From Pseudoxanthomonas sp. NC8 (GTDB taxonomy: Bacteria; Pseudomonadota; Gammaproteobacteria; Xanthomonadales; Xanthomonadaceae): a stretch of 64,000 bases of DNA. A program made the position numbers and the translations under genes. The DNA is taken from positions 619,001 to 683,000 of the forward strand of contig CP060419.1 of the NCBI GenBank assembly GCA_025232375.1, in the 5' to 3' direction. Shown here in pieces: positions 1 through 11,850 of this stretch. The notes under the pieces were generated by a model. It was not told the origin of the DNA and did not search any database. It saw nothing but the letters and a program-made list of their open reading frames with translations. Within the stretch, counting starts at the first letter, position 1. Every line of letters starts with the position of its first letter.

Positions 1-1194
1 AACGGCAGCAGCGCGTTCTCCAGCACCGCCTCGTTCATGCCCGGGCCGCGGTCGAGCACCTCGATCCGGGTCCAGCCGGGCAGGCGCAACAGGCGCACGC
101 GCACCTCGTCGCTGGGTGGGGTGGCGTCGTTGCCGGCCTCGTGCGCGTTCTTGAGCAGGTTCAGCAGCGCCTGTTCCATCTGCGCCGGGTCCACCTTCGC
201 CTGCAGGCTTTCGCTGGCGCCTTCCAGTTCGAAACCGATCTGGCGCTGCAGCCGGCCGAGGAAATCGCGCCAGACCACCGCCTGCAGCTGCGGTTGCGGC
301 AGCTTGGCGAAGCGCGCATAGCCGCGGATGAAGCCTTAAGGTGGCGGGCGCGGTCCTCGATCGTGGAGAACACCTCGCCCAGGCGTTCGTGGCGGCCGCG
401 CCGGACCAGTTCGGCGCCGGAATGCGCGAGCGAGGCGATCGGCGCCAGCGAGTTGTTCAGTTCGTGGCTGATCACCCGGATCACCTTCTTGGAGTCTGCA
501 CCTCCTGGCGGCGCAGTTCCGGGGTGAGCAGGCGGATCAGCAGCAGTTCGTGGCGGCGGCCGTTGAGGGTGAAGGTGCGCCGCGACAGGTGGTAGACCTC
601 TTCCTCGTCGTCCTCGGCGGGCACCGCGAACAGGCTGTCGCCGCCGCGTGCCAGCGCCTCGCGCAGCTCGACCGGCAATGCGTCGAGCAGCCCGTCCATG
701 TGCTGGCCTTCCAGCTTGCGTCCATCGTTGAGCAGCTTGCGCGAGGCGAGGTTGGCATAGACCACGCGGCGCACGCCGTCGCCGCCGTCGGCCGACAGCA
801 GCATCGCCACCGGCGTGTTCTGGACCATGGTGTCCAGCAGCAGTTCGCGCTGGACCAGTTCCTGGCGCTGGTCGCGCAGCACGTCGCCCAGCTCGCCATG
901 GGCGCGGACCAGCTCGCCCAGTTCGTCGCCGCCGTGCCAGTGCACGCCGAAGTTGAACTCGCCGTCGCGATAGGTGTTGACGCTGCCAGCCAGGGCGCGG
1001 AACAGCGCGCGCATCGGCGCCAGCGCGCGATGCAGGCTCCACCACATCAGGCCGAGCAGGACCAGCACCGAAAGCACGGCCAGCACCCAGCCGCGATCGA
1101 TCCAGTAGGCGAACGTCCACGGCAGGGCCGCCGCCAGCACCAGTACCGGCAGCAGGCGCACGAACAGGCGCAGGGTCAGCGTGCGGCGGATCAT
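1..1194 (-). CDS. Sensor histidine kinase, NtrY-like (3' end beyond window)
   Basis: Membrane-bound sensor kinase that would phosphorylate the sigma-54 response regulator encoded just upstream (22 bp gap). Two hydrophobic segments lie near residues 8-28 and 33-54. A linker with a PAS-like segment (TMVQNTPVAMLL) follows, then the H-box SHELNNSLAPI with the phospho-accepting His, the N-box LLNLLKNAHEAG and the start of the G-box (VLDRGPGM) near the window edge. The H-box ending in N-N-S-L-A-P-I is typical of NtrY-like kinases. The reading frame is broken near 500 and near 337, both next to CCWGG-like strings; the protein reads on in another frame each time, so I take these as sequence errors. 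The start ATG at 1194 gives a short positively charged N-terminus before the first membrane helix. The ligand sensed cannot be told. Confidence 0.85.
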
Positions 1195-1216
1195 CGGCGC
1201 ACCCGCGTCGGCCGGT

Positions 1217-2555
1217 TCATGCGGGCTTGAGTCCGTAACGTTCCATGCGCCGGTACAGCGCCTGCCGGCTCATGCCCAGTTCGGCGGCGGCGGCTGGGCG
1301 ATCACGCCGTCGGCGCGCTGCAGTGCGGCTTCGATCTGCTCGCGTCCGGGCTCGCGCGCCGGGCCGCTGCGCATGGCCGCCGCGCGTGGCAGGCCCAGGT
1401 CGGCGACCTCGATCCGCGGCCCCGTCGCCAGCAGCTGCGCGCGCTGGATCACGTTGCGCAGTTCGCGCACGTTGCCCGGCCAAGGATGGCGCTGCAGCGC
1501 ATTGGCGGCGCCGTTCGACAGCGGCTTGCCGCCCGCGCCGAAGTGCTCGGCCAGCGGCAGGATGTCGCCGGGGCGCTCGGCCAGCGGCGGCATCGCCAGT
1601 TCGATGGTGTTGAGCCGGTAATACAGGTCCTCGCGGAAGCCGCCGTCGCGGATCATCGCCGGCAGCTCGGCGTTGGTCGCGCTGACCACGCGCACCTTGA
1701 CCTGGCGTTCGCGGTTGGAGCCCAGCCGCGCGAAGCGGCCGGTTTCCAGCACGCGCAGCAGTTTCATCTGCCCGGCCGGCGGCAGGTTGCCGATCTCGTC
1801 CAGGAACAGGGTGCCGCCGTCGGCGGCCTCGAACTTGCCCTCGCGTGCCTTGTTGGCGCCGGTGTAGGCACCGGCCTCGGCGCCGAACAGCTCGGCCTCG
1901 ATCAGGTCGGCCGGCAGCGCGCCGCAGTTGAGGGTGACGAACGGACCGTCGCGATGGGCCGAGTTGGCCTGGATGATCTCGGCGATCTTTTCCTTGCCCG
2001 AGCCATTGGGGCCGGTGACCAGCACCGGCAGGTCCGAGCGCGCGACCTGGCAGGCCAGCGCCACCACGCGCTCGCTGGCCGGGTCGGCGAACACCGCGCC
2101 GCGCAGGTCGTAGCGGCGGGTAAGGTCGTCGCGCCGGCGGCGCTCGCCATCGCGGCGCAGGTCCAGCTCGCGCCGCGCCTCGGCCAGTTCCAGCAGGTTG
2201 TTGACCGTGGCCAGCAGCTTGGCGTCCTGCCGGGGCTTGGCCACGTAATCGGCGGCGCCGGCCTTGATCAGCTCGACCGCGCTTTCCAGGTGGGTCCACG
2301 CGGTCAGCAGCACCACCGGCAGGTCGGATGCCGTTCGCGGATGGCCGCGAACAATGCCCGTCCTTCGTCGCCCGAGGTGGTGTCGGCGGTGAAGTTCATG
2401 TCCTGGATGACCAGGTCCACCGCCTCGGTGTCCAGCAGCGCCAGGCCCTCGGCGGGGGAGGCGGCATGCACCGTGGAGATGTCGTGCAGCGAGAACAGCA
2501 CCTCCAGCGCGGTGGCGACGGCGGGGTTGTCGTCGATGACGAGGAGGTTGGACAT
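1217..2555 (-). CDS. Sigma-54-dependent response regulator (receiver-AAA+-Fis)
   Basis: Enhancer-binding response regulator partner of the kinase downstream. The receiver domain begins MSNLLVIDDNP and carries the phospho-Asp in VIQDMNF; the conserved Thr/Ala and Lys positions are in VVLLTAW and YVAKP. The AAA+ domain has Walker A GPNGSGKE, Walker B GTLFLDEIGNL and an arginine-finger region around FREDLYYRLN. The sigma-54 contact loop reads GAYTGA instead of the usual GAFTGA. A Fis-type helix-turn-helix (MSRQALYRRMERYGL) closes the protein. Frame breaks occur near 2320 (after the receiver) and near 1290 (before the HTH). The gene sits inside the efflux-type operon that has a sigma-54 promoter at its head, so it probably activates its own operon; the repeats at 7974-8047 are candidate binding sites. 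Confidence 0.88.
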
Positions 2556-2597
2556 GGGTGCGGTGGCGGGAAACGGATGAGCGTCGATCGTACCGGC

Positions 2598-3159
2598 TCA
2601 GGCGCCGGGATTGGCACGGTGGCCGTAGCTGAGCACGCGGGTGATGCGCCACTGGCCGTCGTGCAGGCGCTGCCAGACGATGGTGAAAGCGGTAAGGCCC
2701 TCGCACCTGCCCGTGCCGGTCTGGCAGAAACGGTGCTGGCCCTGCGCGATCGCGCCGAAATCGCGGACCGGGTGGACCACCAGGGTGCCCGGCACGAGCT
2801 CGCGGGTGAAATGCCCGCACACGTACCGGCGGGTGTTGGCCAGCATGGCCTCGCGCGTCCAGGTCACCCCGCCGGTGTCGTGGTAGAACTCGACCGCCGG
2901 ATCGAACCAGCTGGCGTGCCGTTCCAGCTGCGCCGGGTCGGCGCAGCGGTTGAAGGCGTCGAACACGGCGGTATCCGGGGCGGCAATCGTGGAGGTAAGG
3001 TCGGCCTCCCCGGCCGCGCTCCCCGCATCGGTCGATGCGCGCAGCGGGACGGCCGCCCAGCCAGGACGCGGCGGCCAGCACGCCCACCAGGACGACCCTG
3101 CGCAGGGTGGAGTCCGGCGCGTGCCGCGCGCTGCGCCGGACCTGGTGGCGGCGGTTCAT
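2598..3159 (-). CDS. Secreted NTF2/SnoaL-like protein
   Basis: Small protein with an N-terminal hydrophobic signal segment (VVLVGVLAAASWLGG) and an NTF2-like fold domain, recognisable from FDAFNRCADPAQLE, the VEFYHDTGG segment and the C-terminal strand WRITRVLSYGHR. Such domains are often small binding or enzyme modules; no catalytic residue pattern lets me name a reaction. Its ATG overlaps the stop of the upstream permease (ATGA, 3156-3159), so the two are probably translated together, placing this protein in the transport operon. The frame is broken near 3060, inside the region just after the signal segment; the mature domain from about 2966 onward is intact. The likely location is the periplasm. 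Confidence 0.7.
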
Positions 3160-4394
3160 ACGCTGCGCGTGGCCACGGCCGGCGGGATCGACGCCGCACG
3201 CCGCGCCGGGGCCCACACCGCCAGCTGGCCGAGCAGCCACAGCAGCACCGCGCCGGCCGGCAGGTAGAACAGCGGCAGCCGCGCCATCTCGTACTTGCCC
3301 ATCAGCAGCTGGTTGATCGCGAACGCCAGCAGCATGCCGGGGGCGATGCCGATCGTGGCCAGCAGGAAGTTCTCGGTCTGGAAGTAGCGCAGGATCTGGC
3401 CGCGGGTGGCACCCAGCGCGCGGCGCACGCCGATCTGCTTGGTCCGCTGCTGCACCCAGAAGCTGGTAAGGCCGACGATGCCCAGCGCGGTGACCAGCAG
3501 CAGCACCACGCAGACGATGCCCAGCAGCCAGGCCATCGCGCGCGGGGCCTGGAAGAACTCGCCACGCAGCGCCTCGAAGGTCTTGCTGTTGTCTTCCAGG
3601 ATGATGCGGTCGGCGCCGTTGGCCTGCAGCACCTTCTTGGCCGCCGTCATCACCTCGTCGCGGCGGGCCGGCTCGGTGCGGATCACGTAGTTGCCGCCCC
3701 GGGTTGTAGTGTGGGCGCAGCGGGAACACCATCGAGTATTCGCGTGCGGTCGGGCCGCCCTGCTGGCTCGGCCGCACCAGGTGCTCGACCACGCCGATCA
3801 CGCGGGTGGGCTTGTCGCTCCAGCTGTAGAAGCTCTTGCCGATCGGGTCTTCGCCCGGGAACAGCTTGTCGGCGAGCGGGCGGGTGATGATCGCGCCCGG
3901 CACGCTGTCGTCGTCGGCAGGCCCGTCCAGCAGCGAGGACGCATCGCGGTACTCGTCGGCGTTGAAGTCGCGGCCGGCCACCAGCTTCAGGCCCAGGGTC
4001 TCGATGAACTGGTCCTCGGCCATGTACGTGGTCGCGCTCAGGGTGGACTGCTGCTGTTCCTGCTGCAGGCGCACGCCGCTGTTCCACGAGGAGTTCACGA
4101 ACGGCACCTTGGTTGAGCACGGTCGCGTCCTTGACCCCGGGAATGGCGCGCAGCGACGCCGGGTCGGTGCGGGTCCGCGCGTTCTGGTCGGCGTCGCTGC
4201 CGATGCTCAGGATCTGCACGCGGACAAGCTCGTTCTCGACCAAGGCCGCTGATCTCGCTGACCTCGCGGATGCGGTCGCTGATCATGAACAGCGCATTGC
4301 AGATGATCGCGCAGGTCAGCGCGATCTCGATGACGATCAGCGATGCGGCGGTCTTGTGCCGCATCAGGGTCGAAAGGATCGGTCGGATGTCCAT
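3156..4394 (-). CDS. FtsX/MacB-type ABC permease, second copy
   Basis: Inner-membrane permease of the MacB/FtsX family. A transmembrane helix near the start (TAASLIVIEIALTCAIICNA) is followed by a large periplasmic MacB-like domain (ATTYMAEDQFIETLGLKLVA; GIITRPLADKLFPG-like segment), then three C-terminal helices with the family signature KQIGVRRALGATRGQI. It pairs with the permease gene immediately upstream, the ATPase and the periplasmic adaptor. The frame is broken near 4245, 4115 and 3690; the coding sense continues across all of them. The ATG at 4394 is chosen because a GGAG Shine-Dalgarno lies about 8 bases before it; a GTG six bases earlier is also possible. About 412 residues, normal for the family. 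Confidence 0.85.
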
Positions 4395-4414
4395 GGTCAC
4401 TCTCCGGATTTCAT

Positions 4415-4478
4415 GGAGCGGGGCTTGTCCCGCTACCTGTGTTTCGATGGGCGTGCGTAGCGGGGCGAGCCCCGCTCC
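4415..4478. repeat. Inverted pair of GTAG-headed REP elements
   Basis: Two imperfect 22-base palindromic units face each other: 4415-4436 reads GTAGCGGGACAAGCCCCGCT on the minus strand, and 4457-4478 reads GTAGCGGGGCGAGCCCCGCT on the plus strand, with 20 bases between them. A GTAG head followed by a GC-rich stem-loop is the hallmark of the REP family found in Stenotrophomonas and relatives (SMAG type). The pair sits in the short gap between the two permease genes. It may act as an mRNA-stabilising hairpin or attenuator inside the operon. No RAYT transposase is in the window. Confidence 0.7.
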
Positions 4479-4487
4479 ACATCCGCG

Positions 4488-5791
4488 TCACTGGCTCTTG
4501 AGCTGGATCGCCGGGGTGACCTGCATCGCCCGCCAGGCCGGCAGCAGGCCGGCGTGAGGATGCTGGCGACGATGGCAGGACGAAGGTCAGCACCAGCATG
4601 CCCAGGTCAGGTGCGCCAGTTCGGCATAGCTGGCCGGTTGCTGGCGCACGGCCCACAGGCCCAGCAGCGACAAGCCCAGGCCGAGGATGCCGCCGGCCGG
4701 TACTAATCGCGCCGGCCTCGATATAGGACTGGGTGAAGATCGCCCCGCGCGAGGCGCCCAGAGCGCGGCGCACGCCGATCTCGCTGCCGCGGCGCAGGAA
4801 CTTGGCCAGCAGCAGGCCGACCGTGTTGATAAAGCACACCAGCAGGAAGCCGAAGCCCAGCCACAGCTGCATCACCACGTCGTTGGGCACGAAGCGGTTG
4901 AACTCCAGGAACTCCATCACGTTGCGCAGGCGCACGTTGGTCGGGCGCTTGTAGCGGCCGGCCGTGCGTTGCTGGTCGGAGTAGTTATTAAGGTAGTCGC
5001 GGTACTCGGCGGCCTTGGCCGGCGAATCCAGCTCGACCCAGTACTGGATCCACACGCACGGCGCGTTGACGCTGGTGGCGTCGCCGTCGCTGTCGCCCCA
5101 GCAGTCCATGCTGCCGTTGCGGCCCATGTCCAGGTCGCGGGAGGTGCTGAAGGGCAGGAACACGTCCTCCAGCGCGCCGTAGCGTTCGCTGTACATGTCG
5201 TAGAAGCGTGGGGTCGGCCGCCATTCATTGATCACGCCGACGACGGTGAAGTCGGCCTGGTCGATGCGCAGCTGCTTGCCAACGCTGTTGCCGCCGCCGA
5301 ACACGCGTTCGTTCAACGTCTTGGAGATGACCGCCACGCGGGCGTGCGCCTCGTCCTCCTTCGCGCTCCAGCCGTTGCCGTACAGCAGCGGCACGTCGAA
5401 CATCGGGAAGAAGTCGGCCGTCGCGTAGCGCGCATCGGACACGAACGGCGGCAGGCCCTCGCGGTCGGGCGTGATCGATACGCCGCCACCGGTCATCATC
5501 GACTGGCGCATGCCGCGCTTCTCGCGCAGCAGGGTCTCGGCGTCGTAGCGGCTGACCTGTTCACTGGGCTCCTCGCCGGGCGTGAAGTCGTTCATGTCCG
5601 CGGGATCGAGCTGCACGTAGAACAGCCGGTCGCTCTTGCCCGGAATCGGATCGCCGGACAGCACGTGGAACACGGTCAGCGTGGTCATGCACGCGCCGAT
5701 GCCCAGCGCGATGGCGAACACCATCAGCGCCGTGAGGGCCTTGTCGCGGCGGAAGCTGCGCAGGGCCAAGGTTGCAGTAGTAGGCGAACAT
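4488..5791 (-). CDS. FtsX/MacB-type ABC permease, first copy
   Basis: Membrane permease of the MacB/FtsX family, about 433 residues. The N-terminal helix (LTALMVFAIALGIGACMTTL) is followed by a long periplasmic domain with a MacB-core look, then helices starting VVMQLWLGFGFLLVCFINTVG and the signature GSEIGVRRALGASRGAIF. The C-terminus, LLPAWRAMQVTPAIQLKSQ, is the usual permease ending. The frame is broken near 5770, at 4700-4710 and twice at 4550-4610; the last ~70 codons are the most damaged. A clear AGGAGG Shine-Dalgarno precedes the ATG at 5791, 10 bases after the ATPase stop. It probably forms a heterodimer with the second permease. Confidence 0.85.
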
Positions 5792-5801
5792 GGGCGCCTC
5801 C

Positions 5802-6529
5802 TCAGACGGTGGCGTCGGACGCGGCCGCGTCGTTGCGGGCGGCATGGACCAGGCTCGGCTCGACCGACAGGTCGGTGGCCACGCCGTCGACGATGTGCAC
5901 GTTGCGCTGCGCGCGCGCGGCCAGTTCCGGATCGTGGGTGACCATGACGATGGTGGTGCCGGCGGCGTTGATCTGCTCCAGCAGTTCCATCACCCCGCGC
6001 GCCATCTGCGAGTCGAGGTTGCCGGTCGGTTCGTCGGCCAGCAGCAGCTTGGGCTCGCCGGTAAGGGCGCGGGCGATCGCCACGCGCTGCTGCTGGCCGC
6101 CGGACAGTTCGGCCGGGTAGTGCTTCATGCGCGAGGTAAGGCCGACCTGGGTCAGTGCCTTCTCGATCCGTGCCTTGCGGTCGGCCGAGGGCAGCCCGCG
6201 GTAGCGCAGCGGCACGTCGACGTTGTCGAACAGGTTCAGGTCGGGGATCAGGTTGAAGCCTGGAAGATGAAGCCGATCTTGTGGTTGCGCAGGCGGCTGC
6301 GCGCGTCATCGGACATGCCGCGCACGTTCTCGCCGTCGAGCAGGTAATCGCCCTCGCTGAAGGTCTCCAGCAGGCCGGCAATGTTGAGGAAGGTGGTCTT
6401 GCCCGAACCCGACGGACCGGTCACCGCCACGAACTCGCCTTCGCGCACGTGCAGGTCGAGCGAGCGCAGCGCATGGGTTTCGACCATCGCGGTCCGGTAG
6501 ATCTTGGAGACCTGGCGCATTTCCAACAT
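5802..6529 (-). CDS. ABC transporter ATP-binding protein (MacB/LolD type)
   Basis: Cytoplasmic ATPase driving the two FtsX-type permeases. Walker A GPSGSGKTTFLN, Q-loop region IGFIFQ, signature LSGGQQQRVAIARAL, Walker B LLLADEPTGNLD and the H-loop VMVTHDPELA are all present, in the order and spacing of the MacB/LolD group; about 240 residues. A single break near 6258, just after the Q-loop, is next to a CCAGG-like string. Two further odd codons (the spellings GGTAAGG at 6060 and 6136 on the plus strand) keep the frame but probably replace CCAGG. The transported substrate is unknown; this family moves lipoproteins, peptides, macrolides or envelope components, or drives mechanotransmission. Confidence 0.92.
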
Positions 6530-6600
6530 GGCGGAATTCCTTCTTGTCTTGGGTACGGTGGTGCGGGAAAGTGAGTGGGGAAGGGCGGTGATGGGGCGGA

Positions 6601-7879
6601 TCAGTTGATCGCCACGCGCTCGGCGTCGCCGAACTGGTCGCTGCCGGAGACGACGATGCGGTCGCCTTCCTTCAAGCCGGAGACGATTTCCACGTAGCCC
6701 AGGCTGCTGGTGCCGGTCTGGATCGGCTGGCGGCTGGCGCTGCGGCCGTCCACCACCCCAGGCCCAGCGGCCGCCGTCCTGTTCGACGAACGGGCCACGT
6801 TCGACCATCAGCACGTTCTTGCGGGTATCGAGCACGATGCGCGCGGACAGCCGCTGGTTCTGGCGCAGGCCAGGGGGGCTGCTTGCCGTCGTCGAAGCGC
6901 AGGCGCGCGGTGACTTCGCCGTTGACCACTTCCGGCGAGACCGCCGAGACCTTGGCCGGGAACGGGGTGCCTGGCTGGTGACCTGGGCCGGCACGCCGAT
7001 CGACAGGTCGCGGGCGAAGCTTTCCGGCACGCGGATCTCGACCTCGAATTCGCTCAGGTCGACCACGCTGAGGATCGGTGCGTTGATCGCCACGTTGGTG
7101 CCCTGCGCGATCTGCACCTTACCGACCTGGCCGTCGAACGGCGCGCGCAGGGTCAGTGCGGCGACCGGGCGTTGCAGCTCGGCCACCACCGCCTGCTGGC
7201 GGTCGGCGAGCAGGCGCTTGTTGCGCGCGTCCAGCGCCGCGCCCTGGCCCTGCAGGCCGGCGTCGCTCTGCGTGGCCTGCAGGCCGATGCGGGCCTTCTC
7301 CAGCTCGTCGCGGGCGCTGGCCAGCTCGATGTTGGACACCGCGCCGCCGGCATGGCCGCGCTCGTAGCGTTCCAGGTCGCGCTGGGCGGCGACGTGGTCG
7401 ATCCGGGCCTTGGTCCAGTGCCTTGCGCGCGTTGAGCGTGGCGATGCGCGCGTCCAGCTGGGCGCGGCTGGCCTCGGCCTCCATGCTGGTAAGGGTCGAT
7501 TCCTCCTGGACCAGCTTGCTGCGCAGTTCCGGGCTGTCGATCACCGCCAGCGCCTGTGGCCCTTCTTCACCGCGTCGCCGGCCACCACCTGCAGGGCGAC
7601 GGTGCCGCCGGCGATCGCGTACAGGGTCGGGCTGTTGGCGGTGATCACCCGCCCGTCGGCGGAGATGTCGCGGACCAGGTCGCCGCGCTTGACCTCGGCC
7701 ACGCGCACCCGCGAGGCGTCGTAGGAGCGCGAGCCTGCGCCCCAGCCGGCGACCACCCAGCCCAGCAGCGCCAGCACCGGCAGCGCGGCCACGGCCGGCC
7801 ACAGCCAGCGGCGCTAAGGCCGGACGGGCCAGGTGGCGGCGGAAAGCGGGCGGTCCTGGGCGGAGGTATCGGGGATCAT
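6601..7879 (-). CDS. Efflux-type periplasmic adaptor (HlyD/MacA family)
   Basis: First gene of the transporter operon. A short cytoplasmic tail leads to one membrane helix (ALPVLALLGWVVAGWG), then the RND/MacA adaptor layout: a first half-barrel strand set (GRVITANSPTLYAIAGGTV), a lipoyl half, a coiled-coil hairpin rich in Ala/Arg/Gln (about 7480-7180), the second lipoyl half (VAALTLRAPFDGQVGKV), and the beta-barrel and membrane-proximal strands ending KEGDRIVVSGSDQFG. The start at 7879 (MIPDTSAQDRP) is chosen because it opens the only frame that joins the helix through a CCAGG-type break at 7815. Further breaks lie near 7555, 7425, 6970, 6870 and 6760. It should bridge the inner-membrane permeases to an outer-membrane factor encoded elsewhere. 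Confidence 0.85.
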
Positions 7880-7914
7880 CGTGGCCACGGGCTGGGAAGG
7901 TCACAGCCAGTAAC

Positions 7915-7929
7915 GCATGCCGCGTGCCA
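7915..7929 (-). promoter_or_regulatory. Sigma-54 (-24/-12) promoter of the transporter operon
   Basis: On the minus strand the bases read TGGCACGCGGCATGC. This matches the sigma-54 consensus TGGCACG-N4-TTGC at every position but one, with the invariant GG and GC ten bases apart. Transcription would start about 12 bases downstream, leaving a leader of about 25 bases before the ATG at 7879. The operon encodes a sigma-54 activator, which supports the call. Confidence 0.78.
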
Positions 7930-7973
7930 ACTTCAACTGCATGATTCTGTTGGGAAATGCCGGGCGCCCCGGG

Positions 7974-8047
7974 TGTCCGCGGCGTCCAGCGGACACTGCC
8001 GGACATTCCATGCGCGGGCGGACAGCGAACGGACATGCGCTGTCCGC
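7974..8047. promoter_or_regulatory. Array of TGTCCGC/GCGGACA repeats, candidate activator sites
   Basis: Six copies of a TGTCCG half-site occur in 74 bases: TGTCCGC at 7974, GCGGACA at 7989, CGGACA at 8000, GCGGACA at 8018, CGGACA at 8030 and TGTCCGC at 8041. The first two form a perfect inverted repeat with an 8-base spacer, as do the fourth and sixth with a longer spacer. The array lies 45-130 bases upstream of the sigma-54 promoter, where an enhancer-binding protein would sit. The glmS promoter must lie between or next to these sites, so glmS expression may also be affected. Confidence 0.6.
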
Positions 8048-8121
8048 GGCGCGACAACGGCCGGTCAGCGGCCGGACCGGCTCCGCTAGAATCGCCTCCT
8101 CAACCGCTTCTGGAAGACGGC

Positions 8122-9958
<1,837 letters not shown>

Positions 9959-10128
9959 TTTCAGCGGGGGTCCGCCCCCGTGGTGCGGGCTGATCCCTGG
10001 TCAAACTGGTAAGGGTGCGAACCGGTGGCTGGTCGCCCGCCCGCGGGGAAGGAGCTGGTCCCGAGGGCATGGTGCGGGATCAGTGCATGCGCTGGAACCA
10101 GCGAAGTGGCCGCCACGACAAGCCGCAC

Positions 10129-11051
10129 TCAACGGACAGGCGTGGCCAGCCTTTCCATCAGGAACTCGATCAGCACCTTAACCCGTTGCGGTACGTGGCG
10201 CTGGGTCGGATAGATCAGCGAGAAGGGGCGCGACGCGCCGCTGAGCTGCGGCAGGACTTCGACGAGTCGCCCGTGGGCGAGGTCGTCCTCCACCATGAAA
10301 CGATAGGTCTGGGTTACGCCGGCACCGTGGCGCGCGAGCGTGACCGGGCCATTGATGTCTTAAGGCAGGACAGGCTCCTGTCGTCGCGCAGCCATTCGAC
10401 GATGCGCTCTCCTTCGCGAAGCAGCCATGGCGTGGGCTGGCCGGTGCTGGGGCGCGAGAAGAATATGCATTCGTGCCGGGCCAGATCGGCCGCCGCGCGG
10501 ATGGGCGAGGTGCGATCGAGATATTCGGGCGCTGCAACGATGACGAGGCCGGCATCCTCGAGCTTGCGCGCCACGAGGCCGGAGTCGGGCAGGATGCGGG
10601 CGCGAACGGCGAGGTCATAGCCGTCGGACAGCAGGTCCACGTTCTGGTTGCTGAGCTGCACTTCGAGCCGCACGCCCGGGTGATGGCGACGGAATTCGCC
10701 GAGCAGCGGCAGCACGCGGTAGTGGCCGTACGAGGTGGGCAGGCTCAGGCGCACGGTGCCCCTTGCCTGCGCCTGCTGGCCATTGAGAAGGCGCTCCGCC
10801 TCGGCGAGTTGCGACAGCGCCTGCCTGCCCTGCGCATGGTAGGCGCGCCCGCCTTCGGTGAGGCGCACATTGCGGGTATTGCGGGTGAACAGCCGCGCGC
10901 CGAGGCGCTCTTCCAGCCGCGCGACAGTGCGGCTCACCGCGGGCGGCGTCAGCCCGGCCGCAGCGGCCGCTGCGGTGAAACTGCCCAGCTCGGCGACGAG
11001 GCAGAAGAGTTCGAGGCTGCCGAGGTTGAAGTCTTCGAATTCGCGGCTCAT
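10129..11051 (-). CDS. LysR-family transcriptional regulator
   Basis: DNA-binding regulator with the N-terminal winged helix-turn-helix (LELFCLVAELGSFTAAAAAA, PPAVSRTVARLEERLG, RLFTRNTRNVRLTEGG) and a C-terminal effector-binding domain (VRLSLPTSYGHYRVLPLLG; DLAVRARILPDSGLVARKL). This resembles the large subgroup often annotated as DsdA/AaeR-like. One frame break near 10365; after it the protein ends with VKVLIEFLMERLATPVR. Length about 307 residues, normal for the family. It is divergent from the GST-tautomerase-NTF2 cassette across a 122-base gap that would hold both promoters, so that cassette is its likely target. The inducer is unknown. Confidence 0.88.
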
Positions 11052-11173
11052 GCGCGCCTGTGCTCCCGGGCCTTTTCATGCATACGAAGTAAATGGACAA
11101 GTTAACTATGACCCATTTGTTGCACCCATGGCGCTGAATAGCATTGGGGCTCCCATCCCTTGAAGGAGTCACC

Positions 11174-11785
11174 GTGAAGCTCTACTACTCGCCCGGCGCC
11201 TGTTCCCTCGCACCCCACATCGTCCTGCGCGAAACCGGGCAGGCCGCCGACCTGGTCCGGGTGGACCTCGCTACCCACCGCACCGGGGACGGGCGCGATT
11301 TCATGGCGATCAATCCGAAGGGGCAGGTGCCGCTGCTGGAGCTCGACGACGGTCGCCGTCTTTCGGAGGGCGTGGTCATCGCCCAGTATCTCGGCGACCG
11401 CGTCGACAATCCCGCGTTGATGCCACGTCCCGGCACGGATGAGCGCTACCGGCTGCTGGAGTGGCAGACCTTCATCACCACCGAACTGCACAAGGGCTTC
11501 ACGCCGCTGTTCAACGCAGCGCTCGACGCCGCCGCGAAACACGTGCTGGGCCAGATCCTGCTCAAGAAGCTGCAGTGGGTGGACATGCAGTTGGCGGAAC
11601 GCCGGCATCTGCTCGGCGAGCCGTTCAGTGCGGCCGACGCATACCTGTTCGTCGTATGTGGATGGACGCGCGTGGTAGGGCTGGATATCCGGGGCCTGCG
11701 CCACCTGCAGCGCTTCCTTGCCGACGTGGGGGCCCGCCCGGCTGTGCGCGAAGCCCTGGCTGCCGAAGGCCTGCCGGCCGCCTGA
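11174..11785 (+). CDS. Glutathione S-transferase, GstA-like
   Basis: Cytoplasmic glutathione transferase. The N-terminal thioredoxin fold begins VKLYYSPGACSLAPHIVLRE, the signature of bacterial beta-class GSTs, in which Cys10 (in PGACS) and the following Ser contact glutathione. NPKGQVPLLELDDG and SEGVVIAQYL supply the cis-Pro loop and the gamma-glutamyl site. The all-alpha C-terminal domain ends with GARPAVREALAAEG. No frame break. The GTG at 11174 is preferred over the ATG 30 bases upstream because a GGAG lies 6 bases before it and it gives the family's exact start. First gene of a cassette facing the LysR gene; it probably detoxifies electrophiles. Confidence 0.9.
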   Translation: MKLYYSPGACSLAPHIVLRETGQAADLVRVDLATHRTGDGRDFMAINPKGQVPLLELDDGRRLSEGVVIAQYLGDRVDNPALMPRPGTDERYRLLEWQTFITTELHKGFTPLFNAALDAAAKHVLGQILLKKLQWVDMQLAERRHLLGEPFSAADAYLFVVCGWTRVVGLDIRGLRHLQRFLADVGARPAVREALAAEGLPAA

Positions 11786-11850
11786 CCCTTGCCCTCGTGC
11801 GCGCGCACTGCCGAATGGCGTGCGCGCCTTCCCCATCTGAAAGGATCGAC

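Noticed and set aside
2328..3887. Long plus-strand frames opposite the permease and regulator genes
   Set aside because: They are mirror frames of GC-rich coding DNA with no domain similarity; the minus-strand proteins have clear motifs.
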